This document shows, piece after piece, positions 24,310 to 36,899 of a DNA stretch of 64,000 nucleotides (positions are counted from its first letter, which is position 1; each line of letters starts with the position of its first letter). The stretch lies in the NCBI GenBank assembly GCA_015847255.1, contig JADLZK010004634.1, forward strand, positions 372,001 through 436,000. Reading direction: 5' to 3'. Origin of the DNA: Hyparrhenia diplandra (lineage: Eukaryota; Streptophyta; Magnoliopsida; Poales; Poaceae). A program made the position numbers and the translations under genes. The notes under the pieces were generated by a model. That model did not search any database. It saw only the letters and a list, made by a program, of their open reading frames with translations, and was not told the origin of the DNA.

Positions 24310-25530
24310 CAAAACAGAGAGGGGAGGGGAAAGAAGGGAGAATGGCAGGAGGCGTATGGAGCGGTCAGAGGCATGGGCGGCCTAGCAGCTAGTACGTAGT
24401 ACATGACATGAGCAAAACCACAACACACCACTAGCTTAGTAGTACGTGTACTGGTTGGGAGGCAATTGATTGAAGCGATTTGATTTCTCTCAACCGGGTC
24501 CGTGGAAACGGAACGGTGGCGTGATGGATGTGCCTGCGAAACAACATCACTTCTCCGTTGCGTGTGTTTGGAGCTCAAGATCTTCGTTCCCCTCCCCACA
24601 GAAAGCAACGAATATACTGTGGTCGGTTAAATCAGGAAGAGGAAGCAGGGCACCAGATGTGCGGAACAGAGTGTCATACAAGCCCTGCCCTCGGGCAAGG
24701 CACTTAGGCTAAATTAAACCGAGAAAAGGATAACCCATGGAGAGAAGGCATTCAAAGGTTAATCGGATGGCCCTCACGACCAGAATCAAGGCATTGTGCA
24801 TGAAATCGTTTGCTACATGGCCGGCGTACGTGATGGATGGCGGTCGTCGGCACACGGATATCCTCGATCATCAGCGCTTTCCGGACCATCACATGCCAAA
24901 TTGCAAATGATATGCCTTTGTTCTACGACTCCATCCATGTCAAATGCACCGGCGTAATGACACGGTGTCCCTGGCCGCGCGCGCGTACATCCCTAGTCAC
25001 GCGCCGATCGACGCGCCGGATACGTGCGATCGAGATGCTGCTGTATTCGTTCGCAGAGATACGTGACCTTCTTATCTATAATAATAATAATATTAATAAT
25101 TAAAAAAAAAGAGGTTGCATTGGCTGGCGAGAGAAAAGCAAACACACAACACATACTACATTACCCCTGTCCGCTACGTATAAATAGCAGTACTAGAAAC
25201 ATGCAGCGACATGCATCCCGTCCAGAATGTGACCCGACGGCTCTACTTCAGCATGCAACGGTAAAAGTAACTAGTTAACGTGCAGTATGGCTAGAGGAAT
25301 AGTAACAAGTGTACGTGTCGCCACCATTTCCACCCTACCTATCTCCTGATATTGTGATCTTTCCAAGCTGCACACGTCTTTTTTTTTTGTTTACCCATCG
25401 CCCCATCGGAAGGAATATATTATCTGCTTGGGATTGGTGGCACTAACATGTCACCCTTGTCCAGTTACATATAGTTTTGCACGGGATGTGGCAACATATT
25501 TTTGAAAAAAAAATATCTCACACTTATATA
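24310..25530. other. No gene seen; possible plus-strand TATA box
   Basis: Only short frames. TATAAATA at about 25180 in a good context (CGTATAAATAGCAG) could be a plus-strand core promoter, but no credible coding exon follows before the transposon nest at 25532. Confidence 0.3.
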
Positions 25531-25576
25531 CTCCCTCCATTCTCTAAATAAGTATTGTCGTTGTTGTGCGTACCAG

Positions 25577-26843
25577 CACTAATACAAAAATCTTTTACGT
25601 GCGGGCAAAAGAGCCTGTCTCGCATCAGTGGTCACAGTTAATCTGAGAATTACCGTGGCGGGCATGTTACGAATACCCGCCACGGTAAATGATTTTGGAA
25701 ATAAAAAAAGCCCAGAGAGGCCCGGTAGCCCATTGAGCCCGATTGTCCGCCGCCAGAGCCACCGTTGTCAAGCCGATCCACAGCCCGGGGACGGATCCAC
25801 AGCTCTGGAGATCGGATCAAAGCGCCATCGCTGCTTCTTGAAGATCGAGGTCCTCCACGCTGCAGGCTCGCCGAATCCGCCGAAAACCTACGCTACATGC
25901 GAATCGAGGTCGCCTCGTGCCGTCTCCCCGAGCGCTACCGAGGAGAGGTTGTCGTCCTAGGGTTTCGGGGCGCCGGTGCAAAAGGGACGAAGATAGGTGA
26001 GGACAGGGGCAGAGTCACGTTATAGGTTGTGGGTGCCCAGGCACCCATAAAATTTCAAAAAATCACTATTAGAAACAGATTTTCACCATGGTTGCAGACT
26101 AAATTTTCATATCTACAAGAGTAAGGCACCCCCTCTAATTTGCTCTAGCTTCGCCCCTGAGGATGGATCTGCATTGAGGATAGAAAGGACGAGCTCGATC
26201 GGGGGGCACACCTTCCTTGTTGGATCCGCGACACGTTGGGTGGCCGCCGTCCACACCGCCGGCTAGGGCCACATGCGAGGCCGCCGTTGTTGCTCGACCG
26301 AGGCCGCCGCCCGCCGCTCCACTACCCGTGGGCGCCGACCGAGGGGATCCATGCCGCCGCCACGTCTAGGGGCTGGCCCACCCTAGATCGGCGTTGGGAC
26401 AACGCTTGGACAGAGAGGGAGAACCGTTGGCCATGGTGGGAGGGGGAGGGGGAGTAGGCCGCCGGCCACCATGGGGGGATTATAGGGAGTAGGTGAGTAG
26501 GTCGCGCCGGCTAACGTGTCTTGGTGCGAAGGAGGGAAGCGTGACATGACTCACGAGGGAGAGAAGCGCACGATTGAGTGGCGTGGGGCTACCCAAACCC
26601 ACATTGGCCAAGTAGTGGGCTGCTTTGGATTTTTGTGGGCTAGGCTTGATTTACTGCGGTGGGCCTTATCATGTGTCCACCACAGAAAATTTATTTACCA
26701 TGACGGGCACGTTAGAATTCCGTCTACATAATCATGGGTGGTGGTGGCTAGGCCAGGCCAACCAATAACCGTGGTAGGCAAAAGGTGTGCCCGTTATTTA
26801 AATGATTTGTGGGTGTGTCACGTAAAATTAACCTGTACTAGTG
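25577..26843. mobile_element. Non-autonomous CACTA transposon
   Basis: Begins CACTAATACAAAAATCTTTT and ends CTGTACTAGTG, giving CACTA inverted termini. Flanking trinucleotides are CAG and CAT (one mismatch from a 3-bp duplication). Subterminal ACCGTGGCGGG and CCCGCCACGGT form a perfect 11-bp hairpin at about 25652-25684. The GC-rich interior (25740-26470) has no transposase and may be captured gene sequence. Confidence 0.8.
26004..26159. mobile_element. hAT-type MITE nested in the CACTA element
   Basis: A 156-bp element with ends CAGGGGCAGAG and CTTCGCCCCTG, typical of hAT MITEs. An 8-bp target duplication is not clean (GGTGAGGA left, AGGATGGA right). Confidence 0.6.
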
Positions 26844-27003
26844 CATAAGTTTGAGTCAATTTGTAAAAAATACGTGCAACGCGTTTATGTCTCCAAATAA
26901 TTTTATTAAAAAACTAGATTCAAATATTTTTTCAATGATCGATACTAATTATGTATTGTAGGTATGAATAATTTTTAATATAAAATTAGTTAAAATCGTT
27001 TCT

Positions 27004-27024
27004 CTTTTTTTTTTTTTGAGAAGG
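27004..27024. mobile_element. 21-bp poly(T) micro-insertion with 16-bp target duplication
   Basis: A C, a T run and GAGAAGG sit between two perfect copies of AGTTAAAATCGTTTCT (26988-27003 and 27025-27040). It lies within the right half of the split Stowaway element. Confidence 0.7.
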
Positions 27025-27528
27025 AGTTAAAATCGTTTCTTGGGAAGCCTAAACGACACTTGTTTAAGTTGGTCGGAGGGAGTAGCTTGTATATAGGCAT
27101 TCAAATGGTGCCCAATTAAGCTAACCGTGAAAAGCCGTAACGTTGCATATGCATCTCTTTCTTGAGTTGAGTAGTGCATGCGTCGGTCACGACTCACGTG
27201 GTTTTTCCCTTCGACGATCGCACACAAAACATTGGTCAATTATCCATGCATAGAGCTAGCATCGAAGTTTTCAGACCTAATTTTTCATGTTTTGCATACC
27301 ACGTACGCCATTCGGACACATACAGCAAAGCATAATGCTGGGTGCCTCTCTCGCGTGTTTAGCGTACAGATTACTTGCATCTTCTTAAGCAGTCCTGTTG
27401 CAACAAGACGTGCTTGGTGCCTCTGCTCTGGCTTCCCGTGCTTGTGCTTCTTCAACATCACCGCATCCTCCGCGTATGCGGGGTCCAGAAAGGTTTGTCG
27501 ATTCCTGAGCCGTTAATCTGGCGGGGAG

Positions 27529-27532
<4 letters not shown>

Positions 27533-27573
<41 letters not shown>

Positions 27574-27578
27574 TTTTA
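27533..27578. repeat. CT microsatellite followed by poly(T)
   Basis: About 16 CT units run directly into 13 T. No gene is recognised from 27100 to 28400. A plus frame at 27816-28151 contains an imperfect internal repeat (GGCTTTCTTGGTTTCGCCTC then GGCTTTATTGGTTTCGCCTC) but no known domain, and an ATATATATA box lies near 28052. Confidence 0.9.
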
Positions 27579-27620
27579 GTAAAAACTCGATCTACACTCT
27601 ACAGTACATGGCAGCTGATC

Positions 27621-27690
27621 TCTTACTCCCTCCTTTTTTTTTTTTTTTTTTTTTTTTTTTGCTTAAAACGCTATTTGGAGGGGGCTACAC
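27621..27690. mobile_element. 70-bp insertion with poly(T), flanked by 22-bp repeats
   Basis: Perfect 22-bp copies containing ACAGTACATGGCAGCTGATC lie at 27599-27620 and 27691-27712. Between them are TCTTACTCCCTCC, about 30 T, and a short unique tail. It could be retroinsertion or a tandem duplication later expanded at the T run. Confidence 0.6.
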
Positions 27691-28399
27691 CTACAGTACA
27701 TGGCAGCTGATCATGTGACTTACATGATGTCATGCCAATCCCGTCCTACAGTAAATACGTACATTCGTTTTACTGTTTTACCGGCGCCCATCTGTTTGAC
27801 CAGTTGTGACGATGGATGAGTAGTACCAGTACTACTACTGCCTCACGCAACGCAGGCTTTCTTGGTTTCGCCTCCACCGGACGGGACGGGATGGGAGCGA
27901 GGGGCACAGGCTTTATTGGTTTCGCCTCTCCAAACGGGACGGTAGCGAGCTTGGGTGGCTGGTGGTGCCGGAGTATACTTGTTGTACCGCAAACCGTTCC
28001 ACTGGAAACGCCCATGCAAGTTCAGCCGCTCAATGCTCTTGCCCGATGTCCAATATATATAGGGGAATCCATCCAATATCATTTACTCCTGCCCGTCACT
28101 ACTAATCCCCTTCCCTCCTTAACCTCGGATCTATGGATTCCTGAAACATAAACATGGGACATGGAGCTTCTAACCACTACTTTTTTGATGGCCAAGCCAT
28201 GCATGCAGGATGTCACTGCAGTTCTGATAGTTCCTGAGTCCAGACGAGATGCACTGGTACCTGGCGGCTCAGCAACGTGCTCAACTCCCGCCTCGATAGC
28301 ATATTCTACCCCAGATAAACCAACTTTTGTATATAATACTAAAGGCAGGGGCATATGGCCCTAAAACTCTAAAAAACCAACTTTTTGTAGCAGGTGTGG

Positions 28400-30290
28400 T
28401 CCGTATGGAAGATGAAGCTAGAACCTTCCTCCTCTCATCAAAACCTTCACTTGGAGGATGATCAGACGAGCTTTGACTACAACGGAACGAGCCTCATGGT
28501 ATTCCATTCACGTTGACCCCTATTGTGCAACTTGTGGACATACAGATGGTGATGCCCATCTTTTCTTCTACTCACTCACATTGGTTTATCTTCTAATCCA
28601 TCACTAAGAACTGATAATCCACCTATTGATAATGATGGCCTACAATTAATCATTCAAAACTTCACGTGGTTCGTTTGGAGCAAGGAATAACAAACGCTTT
28701 CAAAGAAAAGGAATGGATATATATCTATACAGGTACACCATGCCACACATGCTCTACTTCGATCACTGGCTCCACACCAACCCATAGGACATACACCAAC
28801 CCGGCTTCAAGTACATCCTCCACTCAACCAGCTCAAGCATAATCCCTCCGTCCCCACTGACTTTGTCACCCCTGGATTCCGTGCCATCTTCTTCGATATT
28901 TCGTCTTATTCAAATTTTTTGCACAAATATAATTTATTTTGTTACGACTTATTTATCAATGAAGATACTTGAATATTGATTAATTTATTTTATGATTTGC
29001 AAAAATATTTTGAATAAGACGGATGGTCAAACATGAAGTTCAAAAGTCAAAAAAACGCGTCGGTCAGCATGGGACGGAGGGAGTATGTACGAAGTGCATA
29101 AGTTCCATAAAAATAAGTTTTAGTTTTACAATATTATAATTAGGTCACAACTCTCAATTTGTGGGCGTAATGTTGGATCTCGCTTTAGGAACTTAATTCC
29201 CCTAAATATAATAGGTTCGCCTTCATCTGCTTGGTTTCATATTGCATTGGTTCTAATACTTTTTGTTGTCCTTTTTAGACCAAAATCCAAAATGGAAAAT
29301 GACCAACTTTTGAAAAAAAAAAAAAAAGGAGATGTTTAGTTTCATTCCGCCGAATGATGGGCCAAACCCAAATTTTTTGGGTGAAATGGAGAATTAAACA
29401 CCCCCTCAATTAAGTTGGCAAGAGTCAGGTTCCTGAACAATAGGTTCGCCTCTTGCTCTCTTGAAAAATGAAGAAATGAGTCTGTCTTTACCCATTTGTA
29501 TCTAAAAAAGAAATAACAGACTATTTTTATATACAAAACTACTAGATAGATTATTGTTTTATTCTCTTTGCTTTGCATGTTGATTGATGTCAATTGCCAA
29601 TTGTGGATGTGCAAACTCACTGCTTGCATATAACTGAGCCTAACACCAAATTACCTAAATTAGCTAGCACCTAGTGGATTAGCATGTATTCTCAATTTTC
29701 TTTTGTTGGGGGAGCCCTCTATGGTCAACACAAGGCTCCGCCAGTGGCAATGCCCAGCATGTCCAACCTATTGTCTGCACAAATCAGCAGCCCATGCCTG
29801 ATATGATCTCTTCCTTGCAGTAGGATCCATTGGCGAACAGTTACACCATTGATCACCTGACTATCATTCCTCCTAGCCAAGGTCGGCTGGTCTAGGTGTC
29901 TTCGATCTTAACATTCAATCTACCCCAACTCAAACCATCTATGTCAAGGCAAGATCATCATGTTGTCATTCTGTTCTCATGGCTGAAGCAACAAGTTTGG
30001 CTCTTGCTTCAATGCTCATTCAGTCTTTGGATGTTTCCAGTATTGCTTCTCGCGGATTGTGAACAACTTGTTCACTTCCTCAATATGGACAGCTCAGCAA
30101 GGCTTCCTGACCGAAGGATGATGCCCACACTCAGCCTTTCCACAATATATCTACCAAACGAGCATCAAGAACTACAAGATTAGCAGGAACCAAAATACAA
30201 CTGTTGATGCACTTGCAAGAAAAGCTCATAACAGTTAGCTCACTCATTTAGAGACAAGCTATTTATATCCATCGTGTCTTCATCAATGTA
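28400..30290 (+). pseudogene. LINE-type retroelement remnant (zf-RVT and RNase H regions)
   Basis: At about 28435-28590 the plus strand reads WRMIRRALTTTERASWYSIH, then CATCGHTDGDAHLFF, the zinc-binding region that follows the reverse transcriptase in plant non-LTR elements. Next comes FTWFVWSKE with a stop. At about 29900-30230 fragments read QTIYVKARSS, MAEATSLALASMLIQSLDV, CEQLVHFLNMDSSARLPDRR and YKISRNQNTTVDALARKAHN, an RNase H-type domain in at least three frames. A Stowaway MITE (28842-29083) splits the two parts. Clearly inactive. Confidence 0.75.
28842..29083. mobile_element. Stowaway-type MITE
   Basis: Flanked by TA, with ends ATCCCTCCGTCCC and GGGACGGAGGGAG inverted. Subterminal TCTTATTCAAATTTTTTGCA and its inverted form face each other. 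242 bp, inserted in the LINE remnant. Confidence 0.85.
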
Positions 30291-30808
30291 ATGTTCTACA
30301 AGCTCTACCGTTAGTAGACTTGACTCATGTAACTATCCTTGGATGCTCTTGAAAAATCAGCCGAACACTATTTTATGACTCTCATAAAACACTATTAAAT
30401 TAACCGAAACCAGTCAGCTTTTCAACCAGTCGAACGGGGAACTCCGAGTGCTTTTTTACATCTTTGAATTGTGATCGTCAACTTGTAACACCCATCCATT
30501 TCTGCAAACTGTGACAACATGCATCTTTCGGCATCATCTTTAAAATTTATTGTGTATATATACATCAATATACAAATTAAAAAACTGATTTAATGAATAA
30601 ATGTGAAGCAAACAAAACATTCTCCACATAAATCATGTCTGCAAATAATAATGTGAATTATTACCGTGTGTATGAAAGATATTGGTCATTTTTATGTTTT
30701 TAGCAATTTATTTAAGGCCCCTAAAAGTCTAAACAGTTTCAAAAAATAGTCAAATCAGGGAAACTTTCATCTAAAACATACAAAATATTTTTGAGCGAAA
30801 CCAAGTAA

Positions 30809-30948
30809 GGGAGTGTTTGGATTGTTGGAACTACATATTAAATGGGACCACTAGTCCCTCTTTTAATCCTATGTTTGGTAATTTAGGGATTAAATGAGAC
30901 TAGAAATTAGTCCTCTAGTCCCTAGTCTTGAGGGAACCAAACATCCCC
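30809..30948. mobile_element. Tourist-type (PIF/Harbinger) MITE
   Basis: A 140-bp element flanked by TAA on both sides (30806-30808 and 30949-30951), with ends GGGAGTGTTTGG and CCAAACATCCCC. A related, poorer pair of ends surrounds 29331-29405. Confidence 0.8.
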
Positions 30949-31240
30949 TAAAACTGATAATCCATGATTTTTATTAAAAAAATAGAAAAAACAAAATAGC
31001 ACGTATTTTAGAGTCCTAAAAGACCCACTTTTTTGATTTTTTGAAGAAATAAAGATGAAAGAATTAGGTTTGAATCGAGTCTTGCAATTGCCGGAGACCC
31101 CCCAGACAAAGTTTTGTTGAGACCAGACATAATGTTTGAAGATCCCGGACAAATTTAATACCTTCGTTTCCTGACCCTAGCTGCGATTTTCACGAGATCC
31201 GCGTCGGATCCGTGGTCCCCTGCTGGCGCTTTCCCGCACC

Positions 31241-31912
31241 ATGAGCCAGGGCACGTCGCGCCTAATTCAGCGATCTCAGCTTCGTCCCCTCCTATTGGTC
31301 CACTTCAGCAAGGGCAGCTCAAATATAACCCCACCCCCTCGCCTGGAAAAAAAAAAAAAAAAAAAAAAAGAAACCAGACAGACTTCTCTCGCTCTCGCAT
31401 ACTCTCGCGTCTCTCTCCAAGGCTCGTCCCTCTCCGAGGCGGGCAAGGACGACGGCGGCGTCAGCCCGTCTCCTCCTCCACCACCGCTTCTGTTGTGTGC
31501 ATTTTTTTTAGGGGGTGGGGGATTACTGAATGTAAGTGCATCTCAGTACATTAGATGAGTGCGAACTAATGAAAATCCATGACACTGGCTGTTAATACGC
31601 TTCCTAAGCAGTACATAATTTCTTTCTTTTCGTCCAATTTATCCTACCTTTTCCTCATTTTCCTTTCTGTACAAAAAAGAGTGATGGATACCTTTACATA
31701 TTCTGCAGGTGGTTACAAAAAAGGGAACCAGAAAAAAATGTATTGGACGAGCTTATCGCAACGGTCGTCACCTCTGTAGGTTGTTTCGAACTGCAATAGT
31801 TACAGGAAGCCTACCTATCTTTCGAATTCGGTTGGTAATTGGCAGTGAACCATACCAGATAGGTCCCATCTCTCCCTCACCCTCTCTTGGTTTACAGGTT
31901 GTGCCTTTGTAG
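31241..31912 (+). other. Possible transcription start region, no identifiable protein
   Basis: A CCAAT-type motif (CTATTGGTC, about 31290) and a CAAATATAAC box (about 31319) precede a CT-rich leader (31380-31500) typical of rice 5' UTRs. Possible downstream exons at about 31710 and 31886 follow TGCAG and TACAG acceptors, but the encoded peptide (TRKKCIGRAYRNGRH) is not one I recognise. It is followed by serial duplications rather than clear exons. Confidence 0.3.
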
Positions 31913-32065
31913 AGACCTAATGCCAGTCATTTCTTTAGCATGCAAGTTAACATATGTGACACCTCTTAGGAGTTCTTTTGCATCCTTAAGAGATATAACC
32001 AAATTTTGTATATAACAAAAAAATGATAAATTATGTTCTGTTTTCAATTACCTCTGATAAATTAT

Positions 32066-32290
32066 ACCGGGAGATCGCATGGCTATAACAAAAAAATGCG
32101 CGCTCATTCTGTCTTCAATTACCTCTGATTTCCTAATGTTCTTTTTTTTTTTTTTGGTTTCATATTTACTGGGCAGGTCGCTTCTTCCAGCAATTTACAT
32201 TCATCCATTTTTTTCCTTGGACCAGGTATGTCCAACAGTAAATAGCCATGCGATCTCCCGGTCCAACAGTTACAAATAGCCATGCGATCT
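32066..32290. repeat. 21-bp inverted repeat plus a third partial copy
   Basis: ACCGGGAGATCGCATGGCTA(T) at 32066-32086 has its exact reverse complement at 32242-32262, and a 14-base third copy follows at about 32277. Between and before them, TATAACAAAAAAATG and TTCAATTACCTCTGAT are each duplicated. Confidence 0.85.
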
Positions 32291-32566
32291 ACTTGACTAC
32301 ATTTAAAGCATTTGTTATCAACCTTAATGAATTATTAGTTTGCCACCCGTTTTTCCCATTAGTAAGGGACAACCATTTTTGCCTTGCACTGTCTATTTAA
32401 GATATATTGCCCTGCTGATCCTACCATTTTCATTGTCACCAAATATATTGATATAGACAGACATAAAAAAAATAGCATGTTCACATTCTTCATATGTTTC
32501 CTTAGAGTTGATTTTTGGGAGTGGTAGTAAAGCATATGCTAGATTTTATGACTTTTATATCAAAGG

Positions 32567-32775
32567 TGGTGTCATATCATAGTATAGATAATTTTTTTTT
32601 TTTTTTTTTTTTTTGAAGGAGATCTGGTTCCTTTTAAGTTGCAAATTGCCTACATGCATTTGAGGAGATCTGGTTCCTTTAAGCTGCTAACTCACAACCA
32701 GCAGCAAGACAGACTGAAACATTGTATAGCAAGGCAGTGTCATATCATAGTATAGATAATCTTTTTTTTTTTTTT
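32567..32775. repeat. Duplicated segments with poly(T)
   Basis: GTGTCATATCATAGTATAGA followed by TAAT and a T run occurs at about 32570 and 32739. Between them GGAGATCTGGTTCCTTT occurs twice (about 32619 and 32663). This is a nested duplication with T runs at both junctions. Confidence 0.8.
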
Positions 32776-32830
32776 GAAAGAATTCAACATTATTTGAAAG
32801 ATACTCTTCTCTATGGACTCTATAGTTGGT

Positions 32831-33000
32831 TTGGATTTTCCCTGTGCTATATAAACCGAATCCAGTTATTTGCTTTGTTTTGTAACATCCAAACAAACCA
32901 TGTGCAGGAGCATAATTGTCTTTGATTTTCCCAGTGCTATATAAACCGAATCCAGTTATCTGCTTTGTTTTGTAACATCTAAACAAACCATGTACAGAAA
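32831..33000. repeat. 90-bp tandem duplication
   Basis: GTGCTATATAAACCGAATCC and about 70 further bases recur 90 bp apart (units start near 32831 and 32921) with few substitutions. Confidence 0.9.
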
Positions 33001-33171
33001 TAATAGCGGCGTTGCCACTTGTGGCCAGTGGTCACAGGTCGTACTCTACAAACTATATCCATCCATTTAATGAATGGAGTTGTAAAATTATTAGAGATGG
33101 TACTTAGATCAAACAGAACATTTTTTTTTTCAAACTCAATCTGTATTATATTGGAAGTTAGCAAACATTTT

Positions 33172-33465
33172 GTGCATAAATCAATGAGGACAATACAGGT
33201 TTAAGCCAATTCTAGTTAGATACCTTTTCACTTCGAGTATCCTTGCCAGCGAATATTGGACTTGAATGAATCGTACAACACTTTGCTTACAAGTACTGTT
33301 GTAGGCAAGTACACAATTGCTACGAGTACTACAGCTGATGGTTCAACAACATAAAGATTTTCTGCGTAAATCAACAGGGACAGTACAGGTTTAAGCAATT
33401 CTAGTTTGATATATCTTTTTAGTTCGAATATCCCTGCCAGCAAATATTGGACTTGAATTAATCGG
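33172..33465. repeat. About 100-bp segment duplicated 189 bp apart
   Basis: Copies at about 33172-33272 and 33361-33463 share ACAGGTTTAAG, CAATTCTAGTT and AATATTGGACTTGAAT. The spacer is unrelated. From 33510 to 35730 I see no gene or clear element. Confidence 0.85.
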
Positions 33466-35741
33466 CCTATGTCTTGATGCATGCACATATATGGTGTATC
33501 TGTCTTCATGACCCTGAAAGTACACCCAAGTGGTTAGATTTGGTACTCATACACACCCAGCTGCGCAGGTGGCTATGGACATATCCTTGTTCTTATATGA
33601 GATAGTACAAAATTATCTATAACTCCTATATAGGAGCTCCCCACTAGCAAATCTTAGGGACACAATCATTTAGTCAATTCTACGAGTTACTATGGGAGTC
33701 TCCTTGATCTAGACTGGATAACCAGGTCATGAATGCGAGGTAATTCAGTTGTGGTGGTGCTACTGCAAATTAAATTGAAATTATAATTGTTAGGCTATGC
33801 ATGTGATATTATCAAATTAAATTGGCTTCATTTTGCTGGTTAAAAAAAATGAGATATGGAAATAAGATGAATCAACAATCACATATAAACAAAAGCTACC
33901 AATGTTTCCGTGCTTTTAAACTGCACCTAGCATGATTAGTAGCACTAAATTGAAGAACAAATGTTATTACCTTGAAGCAGTAGTGACCCAATGGAAGGCT
34001 GAAAATGTTGTGAACAACAACACATATTTATTAGATCCAGTCGTGTCAGCTATCGAGGAACTGGATCTGATAACCGATATATTTTAGTAACCTCTCTTTT
34101 CATCAGTCAACTTTGGCATATTGATTATTGACATGGGACACTGTCATGTGAGCAAAAAAAATTGGTGATATGTATTAGTAGCAGTAACACCAGAGTTGGG
34201 AACGAAGATTGTAATGGTATATCAATGTAACTCTCAGATACAAATATTTAGTCAGAAAACATGTTAGCTACAATTTAATAAAGCATCATCTGGTAGCTCT
34301 ACAGGAAAACACAGGATCAACATGGAAGTAGGTTTTTCTCTATGTTTAGAGAGTAAATAAAGATTTGGCATTGCAACCACTTAATTGATCCAATGCTGTG
34401 CTCATGTGAAGTCCATTTTGTATACATGCTGATATGTTATGTGTGCAGCAAAGTGTAAATATCATTAATTAGAAATGGAAGATGAGTGGTATTGAAATAT
34501 ACAGCATCTTGATTGTTCGCCTGGGCTTAGGCTTTAAAAAAGACACATGTACGCCATTTTACCATCATTGAAAAGTATAGAAATGTTTTTGTTGTTGGTC
34601 ACACTACCACGCTCTAGACAATAGCACAATTTTCCAAGATAACTAAAGGTAAAAGCTTGAGCCATTGACCCCTCAATAACACTGCAGAGGCACTTGCCAA
34701 GAGATTCTATTTCCAAATTCACGGCAAAACAAACACGAGTGAATATAAGTGCATTTTGGAGTTGTAATTTAAAAAGCAGGTTACGGCAACTATTTTGAGT
34801 GAAAATAGTATTTGATAGAAGGTGACTTGGTCCTTTGCTGTATAGGTCATTAATAGATAAAGGTGTAATGGTATGAGATATTATAAGACACTACATGGAG
34901 CTATGCTAAGAAAAATCATAATATGAAAGTGATAGTATTGTTAGCACTGACTATGGCATAAGCAAGAAGTCAGAATACTTGATGGGCGTTCACATGGTAC
35001 CTCCTCCATAATAAGATCAGTAAAGTGTCAATAGAACGAAACTGACAGCTACAATTACTAATGATAATTTCCTTGACAAATTGTCAGTTATATTCCCTTA
35101 CAAATTCCTTGAGATATCTAGCAACTCACTTATCCCTCAGTTTCATTCTATACCGATAATAATGACAACTTTTCATTCGCTATTCAGTTTCTTATTTCCT
35201 GATGACTTTTGCAGTGACAATCTTATGGTACTATACTACTATGCTACAAGAGGCTTATTTCAGAATTAATTTCAGAAAATGGATAGATATCCTGCTAACT
35301 AATAGAGAGAGAAAAAGACCTAAAAGAATAGGCCGTGTATCAACAGTAAAGACATAGTATTGGTAAAGCTTTTTAGGCTATGGGGTGGGCAGATTGCATA
35401 GTAGAACTTAATCTATCTATGAAGCTGAAATGCAGTATACAAGCAATAAGAGATGATTTTGTTATGAAAACAAGTACTTAGGTATATCAAGTCATTTCTT
35501 TGTGAAGATTTTCGAAGCAATACAAGGAATTAAGGGTGCAAATCTTTAGAGAAAACAAGTAGATTAATCTTCCTTGTAGCATCAACCTTGAGGCCGCCCT
35601 TAGTTTACCAATCTGCTGCTGCAACCTGCAGTGACACTTTGCATGCCTTCCTCAGCTATGATAGTTGACATATATAGAGAGATGAGAGAGCTTAGCTACA
35701 TGGAATTGCAGCCATGTGGGTGTTGGAGAGAAGGGAGGGGG

Positions 35742-36497
35742 GGCTGAAAATACATAATAAACTTCTGTTAGAATAAGTAGTATTGAAATTGAAGGTACAC
35801 AAGTTCTCATAGCACCACATACAACAATCTGAGTGGCTGCACTCAAGAATCCTCTTGGTTTATGTGCAGGGCTAAAAGGATTAACAGTACAAGCTAATAA
35901 GAGATTGCAGATTGGTACTAATCCATACAGGAAGTAATGATATTCATAATGTGTGCTCTATCTATCTACATGACCAAATCTTCAGTAGCTTCTTTATAGT
36001 TTGGTGTTTAGTATTGTACACTAAAAATCATGTCTTGTCTTACCCTATGCTAAATAGCCCACAACATCAGTTGCTTGACCATGCCACTAATGATACTGTT
36101 GCCGGCCAGGCTCAAGGACCGTCGCTGCAACCTGCGCTGCCGGGGAGCCATGGCCTTATGTAACATGCATATTTAAAACAATATAAGGTTCTAGTCACCA
36201 CTAATAATTAGACAATTCAGTTATGGTAGTATGAGTTAGTAAATAATATTCATGAGTTGGTATTTACATCCCTTTTTTTTAGTTGTTAGTCGATTCTTTG
36301 TGATGGTTCCTGAAAATACATAATAATTTTTTGTTAGAATAAGTAGTATTGAAATTGAAGCAACATAAATTCTCATAGCACCATATACAGCACTCTGAGT
36401 GGCTGCACCCAAGAATCCTTTTGGTTTATGTGCAGGGGCCAAAGGGTGAACAGTACAAGCTAGTAAGAGATTGCAGATTGGTACTAATCTTCATTTC
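35742..36497. repeat. About 190-bp segment duplicated 565 bp apart
   Basis: Copies at about 35745-35930 and 36310-36490 share GAATAAGTAGTATTGAAATT and GAGATTGCAGATTGGTACTA. The minus strand stays open across the core of both copies (KPxGFLxAATQ, YGAMR or CGAMR, SISILLILT), yet I do not recognise the peptide. Confidence 0.85.
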
Positions 36498-36899
36498 AGC
36501 TGGTAGATTGGCAGCATAGGAAAGTAGGGGAGGCGACTGGGACAACTGTGTTGTCATTGATTCATCTTGCGTGTCATGGTGGGTGAGGTACACATACGTG
36601 TTTAGTGAGTAGCTTGCCAAGGCATTTCGTCAAACACCTATTGTGCGTGCGTCGTCGACAGCAGCAAAGCAAAGCTATGCGTGTGCAGGCAGGCAGGCAG
36701 ATCATACACGGTTGCTGCAGCATTCAGGAGCAGAAAACAATGGAGCGAGAAGGAAGGAGGAGCAGGCGAATTACCTGCTTCCGCGCGCGGCGTGTCCTCC
36801 AGCGATTTCCACTACAACGCTACGCAACACGACGTCGAAATGAGGATTAGTACGATGCTGGTGGTTTGGTGCGTGGTGGCTTCGATCGGCCGGTGCGAC

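Larger units (their letters stand above)
25532..27082. mobile_element. Stowaway-type MITE split by a CACTA element
   Basis: The left piece (25532-25576) begins CTCCCTCC after TA. The right piece (26844-27082) ends GGTCGGAGGGAG before TA. Both ends carry AAGT...GTCG subterminally in inverted orientation, so they are the two halves of one element. Confidence 0.7.

Noticed and set aside
27816..28151. 111-residue plus-strand frame
   Set aside because: Contains an imperfect internal DNA repeat but no domain, and a TATA-like box lies inside it; not supported as a gene.
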